Both the position numbers and the translations under genes were made by a program. The notes under the pieces were generated by a model that did not search any database, was not told where the DNA came from, and saw only the letters and a program-made list of their open reading frames with translations. A stretch of 5,089 bases of DNA from Streptosporangiaceae bacterium (GTDB taxonomy: Bacteria > Actinomycetota > Actinomycetes > Streptosporangiales > Streptosporangiaceae). The DNA lies in assembly GCA_025934635.1 (NCBI GenBank), contig JAICWX010000498.1, positions 1 through 5,089 of the forward strand. The letters are read 5' to 3'. Of this stretch, positions 1 through 5,089 are shown one piece after another (position 1 is the stretch's first letter; each line of letters begins with the position of its first letter).

Positions 1-164
1 CACGCCAGCGCGGCCACCGGCACCGGCTTGGGCAGCCGGCTGTACTGGAAGCTGCCGATCAGGCCCTCCACCACGCCGGCGATGAACAGCACGCCGTAGA
101 CGCCCGCCGCGACGGGCCAGTCCGGCCCGGGCCGGCCGGCGGTACGGCCGGGGGCGGAATCCAT
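1..164 (-). CDS. DUF6113-like small membrane protein, N-terminal part (runs off the window)
   Basis: Reading the minus strand from the ATG at 164 gives 54 codons without a stop before the window edge, so only the N-terminus is visible. About 17 polar, Pro/Gly/Arg-rich residues (beginning MDSAPGRTAG) are followed by a hydrophobic stretch, GVYGVLFIAGVVEGLIGSF, which looks like a first membrane helix. Then come a short Tyr/Arg/Pro/Lys segment and the start of another hydrophobic run (VPVAALA). The gene lies 63 bp downstream of mshB on the same strand, so co-transcription is likely. In many actinobacteria the gene after mshB encodes a small multi-helix protein of family DUF6113, and the visible helix fits that, but the assignment rests mainly on position and general character. 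No clear Shine-Dalgarno precedes the ATG. Function unknown; a role in mycothiol metabolism is not shown. Confidence 0.6.
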   Translation of the reverse strand, partial: MDSAPGRTAGRPGPDWPVAAGVYGVLFIAGVVEGLIGSFQYSRLPKPVPVAALA

Positions 165-180
165 GGCAGCAGGCTACTGG

Positions 181-214
181 CTGGAAGGCCTGTCCCGCTG
201 GAAGGCCTGTCCCG
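181..214. repeat. Perfect 17-bp tandem duplication between mshB and the next gene
   Basis: The unit CTGGAAGGCCTGTCCCG occurs at 181-197 and again, identical and directly abutting, at 198-214, followed by the first three bases of a third copy (CTG, 215-217). Each unit contains the imperfect palindrome GGAAGGCCTGTCC centred on AGGCCT. It lies in the 63-bp gap between the mshB stop codon (228-230) and the downstream start codon (164), outside any convincing coding frame. A replication-slippage duplication is the simplest explanation; a protein-binding or RNA-processing role is possible but unsupported. Confidence 0.9.
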
Positions 215-227
215 CTGAAAAGCCGGC

Positions 228-968
228 CTAGCTGAAGAGGTCGGCCTCGCGGCCGCCGGAGGCGGCGCCGGGACCGCGCGGGCCGGCCAGCAGCGTGTAG
301 TACTCCACGCCCACCAGGTCGTACCTGACCTGGTTGGACAGCGCGAACCAGGGCGGGTCGACGATGATCTGGGTGGCGTGCGCGCGCATCGCCGCCTGCT
401 TGCGGTCCAGGTAGGCGGTGGCGTCGATCTCGGTGGTGACCGGGCCGTCCGCCGCCGACGTGGCGTAGAACTTCGCCAGGCCGTACTGGCCGGCCTGCTG
501 GAAGGCGTGCCAGGCGACCTGGTGGGCCTGGATGTGATCGGGGTGCCCGTAGAAGCCGTTGGCGTCGTAGGTCACCAGCACCTGCGGGCGGACCTCGCGG
601 ATCACGCCGAGCAGGGCGTCGGCGGCCTGGCCGGGATCGGCCCGCCAGAAACAGCGCGGGTCGTCGTTGCCCGCGGTGCCCATCATGCCCGAGTCGCGCC
701 ACCGGCCCGGGCCGCCGAGGTACCGGTGGTCGGTCACGCCGAGCGCGGCGCAGGCGGCGTCGAGCTCGCCGATCCGGTACTGCCCGAGCTCGTCGGCGCC
801 CAGGTGGGCCAGCTCGGGCGGGATGATCTCGCCCAGCTCGCCGAGCGTGCAGGTGACCAGCGTGACCTGCGCCCCGTCGGCGGCGTAGCGGGCCATCGTG
901 GCCCCGGTGCCGATGGACTCGTCGTCCGGGTGGGCGTGCACGAGCAGCAGCCGCCGCGCGGGATCCAT
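228..968 (-). CDS. mshB: MshB: GlcNAc-Ins deacetylase of mycothiol biosynthesis
   Basis: Zn-dependent deacetylase of the PIG-L/LmbE family, 246 residues. MshB removes the acetyl group from N-acetylglucosaminyl-inositol to give GlcN-Ins, to which MshC then adds cysteine; it acts in the cytosol. The motif AHPDDE supplies H13, D15 and D16, and GHPDH supplies H142, D144 and H145. By the known M. tuberculosis enzyme, H13, D16 and the last His bind zinc, D15 is the general base, and Y140 just before GHPDH matches its active-site Tyr. GRWRDSGM (about 88-95) and AHATQ (196-200) are typical of MshB rather than of the related amidase Mca. The ATG at 968 is preferred over an upstream in-frame GTG at 992: it puts the HPDD motif at the same residue numbers as in M. 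tuberculosis, and a promoter-like -10 lies between the two. The protein is about 50 residues shorter than usual, largely because a loop after KFYAT (166-170) is missing. Confidence 0.95.
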   Translation of the reverse strand: MDPARRLLLVHAHPDDESIGTGATMARYAADGAQVTLVTCTLGELGEIIPPELAHLGADELGQYRIGELDAACAALGVTDHRYLGGPGRWRDSGMMGTAGNDDPRCFWRADPGQAADALLGVIREVRPQVLVTYDANGFYGHPDHIQAHQVAWHAFQQAGQYGLAKFYATSAADGPVTTEIDATAYLDRKQAAMRAHATQIIVDPPWFALSNQVRYDLVGVEYYTLLAGPRGPGAASGGREADLFS

Positions 969-1003
969 GCCCGTGAGCCTACTGGGGAGCACGGGACTGG
1001 CAA
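969..1003 (-). promoter_or_regulatory. Candidate leaderless promoter of mshB
   Basis: On the minus strand, TTGCCA (1003-998) matches the -35 consensus TTGACA at five of six positions. After a 16-bp spacer comes TAGGCT (981-976), which fits the actinobacterial -10 pattern TANNNT. The expected transcription start falls at about 969-968, that is, at the mshB ATG itself, so the mRNA would have essentially no leader. This agrees with the lack of a Shine-Dalgarno sequence before that ATG. The element sits in the 46-bp gap shared with the divergent peptidase gene. The call rests on sequence pattern only. Confidence 0.5.
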
Positions 1004-1014
1004 GATTGGCGGAT

Positions 1015-3192
1015 ATGAGCGAGAGTTTCCCGCGTCAGGAAGCCAGGACCAGGCGGTTCACGCTCGGGGTTCCCCGGGCGTTCCGCGTCTCGCCCGACGG
1101 GTCCCGGGTGACCTACCTGCGCACCCAGGGCGGCAGCGACCCGGTGACCTGCCTGTGGGTGCTGGACGTGGCCGCCGATCCGGGACAGCAGGCGGCCGAA
1201 CGGCTGGCGGCCGACCCGCGGACGCTGGGCGGCCCCGGGCTGGGAGCCGATGCCGAGGCAGACCTGCCGCCGGAGGAGCGCGCCCGCCGGGAACGGGTCC
1301 GGGAGTCCGCCGGCGGCATCGTCACCTATGCCACCGACGCGGACCTCACGCTGGCGGTCTTCCCCTGGTCCGGGCGGGTCTGGGCGGTGGACGTGGCCCA
1401 GCCGGGCGCGGCCGCTTACGAGGTGGCGGTAGCGGGCACGGCGCTGGATCCCCGGCCCGACCCGGCCGGGAAGCGGCTGGCTTACGTCAGCGCCGGGGCG
1501 CTGCGGGTGGCGAGCCTCGGTGGGCCGGCTGGGGGCGGGCTGGCGGGGGAAAGAAGCGGGGACCAGGTGCTGGCGGACCCGCGGGGCGCGGCGGGCGTGA
1601 CGTTCGGGCTGGCCGAGTTCATCGCGGCCGAGGAGATGGACCGGCAGCGCGGCTACTGGTGGTCCCCGGACGGCTCGGCCCTGCTGGTCGCGCGGGTGGA
1701 CGAGACGCCGGTCCGCCGCTGGCACATCGCCGACCCGGCCAACCCCGAGCGCCCGCCCGCGGTGGTGGCCTATCCCGCCGCCGGGACCCCGAACGCCGCG
1801 GTCTCCCTCGTCCTGGCCCGGCTCGACGGCAGCTCGGCGGACGTCGAGACCGGCGGCGCCGCGTTCCCCTACCTGGTCACCGCGGCCTGGCCGGACGGGC
1901 ACGACCCGCTGGTGGTGGTGCAGAGCCGGGACCAGCGCACGGTGCGGCTGCTGGCGGTCGACCCCGGCACCGGCCGGACCGAGGTGCTGCGCGAGGACAC
2001 CGACCCGGTCTGGGTGGAGATCGTCCCCGGCGTCCCGGCCTGGACCGCCGACGGCCGCCTGATCTGGACCGCCGACCGCGACGGCACCCGCCGCCTGCTG
2101 GCCGGCCCGCCAGAAGCGCTCGAGCCGGTGACGCCGCCCGGCCTGCAGGTGCGCGGGGTGCTCGGGGTGGACGGGGACACCGTGCTGTTCTCGGCGTCGG
2201 ACGAGCCCACCGAGATCGGGCTGTGGGCCTACGGCCCCGGGGGGCTGCGCCGGATCAGCGACGGCGGCACGATCGAGACCGGCACCGCCGGCGGCGGGAC
2301 CACGGTCGTGGCCGGCCGCGGCCCCGACGACGACCGCGCGGCGTTCCGGGTACACCGCGACGGGCGCGTGGTCGCCGAACTCGCCTCGCTGTCGGAGAGC
2401 CCGGCGCTGCCCGCGCCCCGGCCGGCCTGGTTCGGCGCCGGAGCCCGGGAGATCCGCACCGCCGTGCTGTTCCCGTCCTGGCATGAGCCCGGCCAGGGCC
2501 CGCTGCCGGTGCTGCTCGACCCGTACGGCGGCCCGCACGCGCAGCGGGTGCTGAAGTCCCGCGCCTCCTACCTGAACGCGCAGTGGTTCGCCGAGCACGG
2601 CTTCGCGGTGGTCATCGCGGACGGCCGCGGCACCCCGGCCCGCGGCCCGGAGTGGGAGCGCGCGGTGGCCGGCGACCTGGCCGGCCCGGTCCTGGAGGAC
2701 CAGGTCGAGGCGCTGGGTGCGGCCGCGGCCCGGTACCCCGACCTGGACACCGGGCGGGTCGCGATCCGCGGCTGGTCGTTCGGCGGGTTCCTGGCGGCGC
2801 TGGCCGTGCTGCGCCGGCCGGATGTGTTCGGCGCGGCGATCGCGGGCGCGCCGGTCACCGACTGGCGCCTCTACGACACCCACTACACCGAGCGCTACCT
2901 GGGGCAACCCGACCAGGAGGCGGCGGCCTACGAGCGGTCCGGGCTAAAAATTTACGCCGAACGGGCGGCCGATCACCGGCCCCTCATGCTCATCCACGGG
3001 CTCGCGGACGACAACGTGGTGGTGGCGCACACGCTGCGGCTGTCGGGGACGCTGCTGGCGGCCGGCTACCCGCACACGGTGCTGCCGCTGACCGGGATCA
3101 CCCACATGGCGTCCCAGGAGACGGTCGCGGAGAACATGCTCCTGCTCCAGCTCGATTTCCTGCGCCGCGCGCTGGGCGTCACGGCTCGCTGA
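1015..3192 (+). CDS. S9 family serine peptidase, dipeptidyl-peptidase IV-like
   Basis: A 725-residue protein with the two-domain layout of the S9B/DPP-IV peptidases: an N-terminal beta-propeller (roughly 20-470) and a C-terminal alpha/beta hydrolase (roughly 480-720). The nucleophile is S588 in GWSFGG, the acid is D665 in HGLADDNV, and the base is H697 in GITHMAS. Y504 in DPYGGP corresponds to the oxyanion-hole Tyr. E206-E207 in [17 protein letters not shown] match the double-Glu motif by which DPP-IV enzymes hold the free amino terminus of the substrate, so cleavage of N-terminal dipeptides is the likely activity; Pro or Ala at the penultimate position is inferred from the family. No signal peptide or anchor is visible, suggesting a cytosolic enzyme. 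The ATG at 1015 is chosen because the frame upstream would run inside mshB. Shine-Dalgarno is poor, and a weak -10-like CAAGAT at 1001-1006 would give an almost leaderless transcript. The 3' end overlaps the convergent DUF952 gene by 14 bp. Confidence 0.9.
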   Translation: MSESFPRQEARTRRFTLGVPRAFRVSPDGSRVTYLRTQGGSDPVTCLWVLDVAADPGQQAAERLAADPRTLGGPGLGADAEADLPPEERARRERVRESAGGIVTYATDADLTLAVFPWSGRVWAVDVAQPGAAAYEVAVAGTALDPRPDPAGKRLAYVSAGALRVASLGGPAGGGLAGERSGDQVLADPRGAAGVTFGLAEFIAAEEMDRQRGYWWSPDGSALLVARVDETPVRRWHIADPANPERPPAVVAYPAAGTPNAAVSLVLARLDGSSADVETGGAAFPYLVTAAWPDGHDPLVVVQSRDQRTVRLLAVDPGTGRTEVLREDTDPVWVEIVPGVPAWTADGRLIWTADRDGTRRLLAGPPEALEPVTPPGLQVRGVLGVDGDTVLFSASDEPTEIGLWAYGPGGLRRISDGGTIETGTAGGGTTVVAGRGPDDDRAAFRVHRDGRVVAELASLSESPALPAPRPAWFGAGAREIRTAVLFPSWHEPGQGPLPVLLDPYGGPHAQRVLKSRASYLNAQWFAEHGFAVVIADGRGTPARGPEWERAVAGDLAGPVLEDQVEALGAAAARYPDLDTGRVAIRGWSFGGFLAALAVLRRPDVFGAAIAGAPVTDWRLYDTHYTERYLGQPDQEAAAYERSGLKIYAERAADHRPLMLIHGLADDNVVVAHTLRLSGTLLAAGYPHTVLPLTGITHMASQETVAENMLLLQLDFLRRALGVTAR

Positions 3193-3532
3193 AGGTGAAC
3201 ACGCCGTCGGGGCCCGGGGTGAAGGGGCGGGTCGCGATGACGGCGTCGGCGTTCAGGGGGCCGTAGATGTGGGGATACGGCAGGTCCTGGCCGGGCACGG
3301 GCTCGTAGCGGATCGGTGAGCCCACCCGTTCGGTATCGATGGTGAGCAGGATCAGGCCGGGGATGCCTCGGTAGAAAGCATTGGCCACCAGGGCGACCTG
3401 GGCGGGCTGCGAGGCGTGGATGAAACCCTGCTCGGCGAGCGAGACGCCGCGGGTGGAGATCGTGTACTGGCCGTCGCGCCGCGCCTGGTCCCAGTCCCCC
3501 GCCTCCGCGATGTGGTAGATGAGTGTCACCAC
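3179..3532 (-). CDS. DUF952 family protein
   Basis: A small soluble protein of 117 residues with the hallmarks of DUF952: an opening IYHIA (5-9) followed by a DWDQA segment, GFIHAS (36-41), a hydrophobic LILLTID strand (60-66), a Gly-x-Pro-Ile-Arg-Tyr-Glu segment (71-77), and YPHIYGPL (86-93) before a valine-rich end. H39 and H88 are the conserved histidines. The biochemical function of the family is not established, and some members are mislabelled as glutathione-S-transferase-like in databases. All possible starts are GTG. The frame stays open to a GTG at 3574, but the family begins close to IYHIA, so 3532 (or the adjacent GTG at 3529) is preferred; a -10-like TACACT just upstream would make it leaderless. 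The gene is convergent with the peptidase, with stop codons crossing by 14 bp, and divergent from the succinate dehydrogenase operon. Confidence 0.85.
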   Translation of the reverse strand: MVTLIYHIAEAGDWDQARRDGQYTISTRGVSLAEQGFIHASQPAQVALVANAFYRGIPGLILLTIDTERVGSPIRYEPVPGQDLPYPHIYGPLNADAVIATRPFTPGPDGVFTFSEP

Positions 3533-3568
3533 ACGGGAGTGTAGCCAGCCAAATGTAGCCAGGGTCAC
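3533..3568 (-). promoter_or_regulatory. Candidate promoter of the DUF952 gene
   Basis: On the minus strand TACACT (3543-3538) fits the TANNNT -10 pattern. The transcription start expected from it lies at about 3532-3529, on the two adjacent GTG codons that best match the start of the protein. A possible -35, GTGACC (3568-3563), shares the TGAC core of TTGACA but at a long 19-bp spacing. The -10 is plausible and the -35 weak. Confidence 0.35.
3540..3562. repeat. Pair of 9-bp direct repeats upstream of the DUF952 start
   Basis: TGTAGCCAG occurs at 3540-3548 and 3554-3562, with the starts 14 bp apart. The first copy overlaps the candidate -10 element of the DUF952 gene and the second lies next to its possible -35. 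They could be a short operator pair or chance; they would be inside the coding region if translation began at the upstream GTG at 3574. Confidence 0.6.
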
Positions 3569-3622
3569 AGCCACGATGAGGTCTCGGTCACTGCGCGACC
3601 CGGACGGGTGGAATAGGTTCTA

Positions 3623-3676
3623 GGTCAACACGCGGGACGGCCGGCTTGTTCCGGCATGCGGCGCGTGGCGTTAACC
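3623..3676. promoter_or_regulatory. Nested imperfect inverted repeat upstream of sdhC
   Basis: GGTCAACACGCG (3623-3634) can pair with CGCGTGGCGTTAACC (3662-3676): 11 base pairs, with one mismatch (3626/3673) and a three-base bulge (3667-3669). Inside it GCCGG (3640-3644) and CCGGC (3651-3655) form a second stem around a six-base loop. The whole lies 23 bp before the sdhC ATG and contains the palindrome GTTAAC (3670-3675). If transcription starts upstream, for example from the -10-like TAGGTT at 3614-3619, it would form a leader hairpin; if it starts downstream, it may be an operator. No run of T follows, so it is not a standard intrinsic terminator. Function is inferred from position only. 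Confidence 0.5.
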
Positions 3677-3686
3677 TTGATACAGC

Positions 3687-3691
3687 GAGGA
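3687..3691 (+). promoter_or_regulatory. Ribosome binding site fixing the sdhC start
   Basis: GAGGA at 3687-3691 lies eight bases before the ATG at 3700 and is the clearest Shine-Dalgarno in the window. It favours this start over an in-frame TTG at 3646, which lies inside the inverted repeat and would add 18 residues with no counterpart expected in the family. Confidence 0.65.
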
Positions 3692-3699
3692 CGCTGAGG

Positions 3700-4506
3700 A
3701 TGACACAGGCACCAGAAGCTCCGGACCGGTCCAGGGCACGGATCTCCGAACGCACATTCCGCAAGGACCCCTGGTGGCAGGCTCCGCGTATCACCGCGAC
3801 CCTGCTCACGATCTGGGTGCTCTACGCCACGGTCCGCGCGTTCACCGGCCACTGGTATTTCGTGGCCAAGGACCACTACCTGACGCCGTTCTACTCGCCG
3901 TGCCTCAGCGGTGAGTGCGTGCCCGGCTCGAGCGCCCTGGGCCACTGGTGGCCGGCGATCCCGCCGGTCATCCCGTACGCGGCCGTGGCGCTAATCTTCG
4001 TGCTCGGCTTCCGGACCACCTGCTACTACTACCGGAAGGCCTATTACCGGGCGTTCTGGCGGTCCCCGGCCGCGTGCGCGGTGCGCGAGCCGCACGCGAA
4101 GTACACCGGCGAGACCAGGTTCCCGCTGATCGGGCAGAACCTGCACCGGTACTTCTTTTACGCGGCCGTGCTCATCGCGATCCTGCTCAGCTACGACGTG
4201 ACGCAGGCGTTCCGGGGCCCGGACGGAAACTTCGGAATCGGCATCGGGTCGCTGATCCTGCTGGCCAACACGGTCCTGCTGTGGGGCTACACGCTGGGCT
4301 GCCACTCGTGCCGGCACATCACCGCAGGCCGGCTCAAGAACTTCTCCAAGCACCCGTTCCGGTACTGGCTCTGGACGAAGTTCTCATGGCTGAACGCGCG
4401 GCACATGCAGTTCGCCTGGATCACGCTGGGCACGCTGATGCTGAGCGACCTGTACATCATGCTCGTGGCCAGCGGGGCCTTCTCCGATCCGCGAATCTTC
4501 AACTGA
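3700..4506 (+). CDS. sdhC: Succinate dehydrogenase membrane subunit, mycobacterial Sdh1-like (type F)
   Basis: A 268-residue integral membrane protein, close in length to the M. tuberculosis homologue Rv0249c. It should anchor the dehydrogenase to the membrane and pass electrons from succinate to menaquinone. Five hydrophobic segments are visible at about 31-48, 89-105, 150-168, 181-200 and 238-257, with an amphipathic, Arg-rich N-terminus (RISERTFRKDPWW). The stretch between helices 2 and 3 is rich in aromatic and basic residues (CYYYRKAYYRAFW, 108-120). Six Cys occur (68, 73, 108, 126, 201, 204), and the end of helix 4 carries CHSCRH (201-206). Mycobacterial Sdh1 is known to hold a Rieske-type [2Fe-2S] cluster in its membrane subunit; these Cys/His residues are candidate ligands here, though which ones cannot be settled by eye. 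It is first in the operon, 13 bp before sdhA. The call leans on the adjacent flavoprotein as well as on its own sequence. Confidence 0.85.
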   Translation: MTQAPEAPDRSRARISERTFRKDPWWQAPRITATLLTIWVLYATVRAFTGHWYFVAKDHYLTPFYSPCLSGECVPGSSALGHWWPAIPPVIPYAAVALIFVLGFRTTCYYYRKAYYRAFWRSPAACAVREPHAKYTGETRFPLIGQNLHRYFFYAAVLIAILLSYDVTQAFRGPDGNFGIGIGSLILLANTVLLWGYTLGCHSCRHITAGRLKNFSKHPFRYWLWTKFSWLNARHMQFAWITLGTLMLSDLYIMLVASGAFSDPRIFN

Positions 4507-4519
4507 ACAGGCAGTGGTT

Positions 4520-5089
4520 ATGACCAGCGAAATCGATCGTCTCTCTTACGACGTGGTCGTTATCGGCGCGGGCGGCTCCGGGCTGCGCGCGGCGATCGAG
4601 GCCCGCCTGAACGGCAAGAAGACCGCGATCATCTCCAAGTCCCTGTTCGGCAAGGCGCACACGGTCATGGCCGAGGGCGGCTGCGCGGCCGCCATGGGGA
4701 ACGTCAACGCGAGGGACAACTGGCAGGTTCACTACCGCGACACGATGCGCGGCGGCAAGTTCCTGAACAACTGGCGGATGGCCGAGCTGCATGCCAAGGA
4801 GGCGCCGGAGCGGGTGCGCGAGCTGGAGGCTTGGGGCGCGATCTTCGACCGCACCAAGGACGGCCGCATCCTGCAACGCAACTTCGGCGGCCATCGTTAC
4901 CCCCGTCTGGCGCACGTGGGCGACCGCACCGGGCTGGAAATCATCCGCACGCTGCAAGACCACGCCATGCAGCAAGCCATCACCTTCCACATGGAGACCA
5001 CGCTGCTGACGCTGCTGACCTCCGGCGGCCGCTGTGTCGGCGGCTTTGGATATGAGCGCGAGCGTGGACGCTACAAGCTTTTTCTTGCC
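4520..5089 (+). CDS. sdhA: Succinate dehydrogenase/fumarate reductase flavoprotein subunit, N-terminal 190 residues
   Basis: The frame is open from the ATG at 4520 to the window end; the full protein should be about 600 residues or more, so only the N-terminal part of the FAD domain is present. It begins with a dinucleotide-binding strand, DVVVIGAGGSGLRAA (11-25). HTVMAEGGCAAAMGN (47-61) contains H47, which by the family is the residue linked covalently to FAD. NWRMAELHAKEAPERV (84-99), NFGGH (121-125) and DRTG (135-138) are further conserved blocks. The sequence is much closer to mycobacterial Sdh1 (Rv0248c) than to the E. coli enzyme. It oxidises succinate to fumarate on the cytoplasmic face and passes electrons to the iron-sulfur subunit, expected next downstream as in Mycobacterium (order C-A-B). 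The start sits 13 bp after sdhC with only a weak AGGCAG as ribosome site. Fumarate reduction cannot be excluded from sequence. Codons become less GC-rich in the last 25 or so. Confidence 0.95.
   Translation, partial: MTSEIDRLSYDVVVIGAGGSGLRAAIEARLNGKKTAIISKSLFGKAHTVMAEGGCAAAMGNVNARDNWQVHYRDTMRGGKFLNNWRMAELHAKEAPERVRELEAWGAIFDRTKDGRILQRNFGGHRYPRLAHVGDRTGLEIIRTLQDHAMQQAITFHMETTLLTLLTSGGRCVGGFGYERERGRYKLFLA

Noticed and set aside
252..266. Perfect 6-bp GC hairpin (GCCGCC / GGCGGC, 3-base loop) near the mshB 3' end as a terminator
   Set aside because: It lies inside the mshB coding region, has no following T-run on either strand, and reflects Gly/Ala codon repetition.
969..992. GTG at 992 as the mshB start
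   Set aside because: It adds eight residues beyond the family start, has no ribosome site, and lies upstream of the best -10 element.
898..1014. Upstream extension of the peptidase frame to a start at 898
   Set aside because: It would overlap the N-terminal, conserved part of mshB on the opposite strand. The extra 39 residues look like antisense coding, and the family begins near [12 protein letters not shown].
2041..2076. 12-bp direct repeat TGGACCGCCGAC (2041-2052 and 2065-2076)
   Set aside because: It encodes the repeated WTAD residues of the beta-propeller in frame, so it is explained by the protein, not by a DNA element.
378..2486. Very long plus-strand open frame (about 700 codons) across mshB and the peptidase
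   Set aside because: Its translation is Arg/Gly/Pro/Ala-rich low-complexity protein with no motif. It runs antisense to mshB and out of frame with the peptidase, both of which carry full family signatures. Such frames are common in high-GC DNA.
979..2907. Long minus-strand open frame (642 codons) opposite the peptidase gene
   Set aside because: Same compositional artefact: the translation has no recognisable domain, and the plus strand here encodes a complete S9 peptidase.
3588..3945. Minus-strand open frames of 73 and 106 codons covering the sdhC start region
   Set aside because: They are antisense to sdhC, which has membrane helices, a good ribosome site and operon context; their translations show no motif.
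4499..4990. Minus-strand open frame of 163 codons opposite sdhA
   Set aside because: It is a shadow of the strongly conserved SdhA N-terminal domain on the plus strand.

Overview
The window reads as chromosome from a high-GC actinobacterium. A mycothiol-biosynthesis deacetylase (mshB), strongly GC-biased third codon positions, GTG starts and an actinobacterial type of succinate dehydrogenase all point to Actinomycetota. The neighbourhood suggests a Streptosporangiales- or Streptomyces-like lineage, but the genus cannot be fixed from this sequence. There are no rRNA or tRNA genes, no CRISPR array and no insertion sequence, and the content looks like ordinary core genome.

Left part (1-968, minus strand): mshB is followed by the beginning of a small membrane protein that resembles DUF6113. 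The 63-bp gap between them carries a perfect 17-bp tandem duplication. MshB keeps all the metal-site and catalytic residues but is unusually compact. Its start is best placed at 968, and a good promoter-like pair lies directly upstream, which suggests a leaderless transcript.

Centre (1015-3192, plus strand): transcribed divergently from mshB across only 46 bp is a dipeptidyl-peptidase-IV-like S9 serine peptidase of 725 residues. It has a complete Ser/Asp/His triad, the double-Glu amino-terminus recognition motif and no signal peptide. Its 3' end overlaps by 14 bp the 3' end of a convergent small DUF952 gene (3179-3532, minus strand).

Right part (3700-5089, plus strand): a succinate dehydrogenase operon begins. 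The first gene is a five-helix membrane subunit (sdhC) carrying a CHSCRH motif, and 13 bp later comes the N-terminal 190 residues of the flavoprotein (sdhA), cut by the window end. Sequence and gene order resemble the mycobacterial Sdh1 (type F) enzyme, so an iron-sulfur subunit gene is expected just beyond the window. The intergenic region between DUF952 and sdhC holds a nested imperfect inverted repeat that could be an operator or a leader RNA structure.

No wholly new system is evident. The points most worth a second look are the Cys/His-rich membrane anchor of the succinate dehydrogenase, the nested inverted repeat upstream of it, the shortened MshB, and the candidate leaderless promoters.
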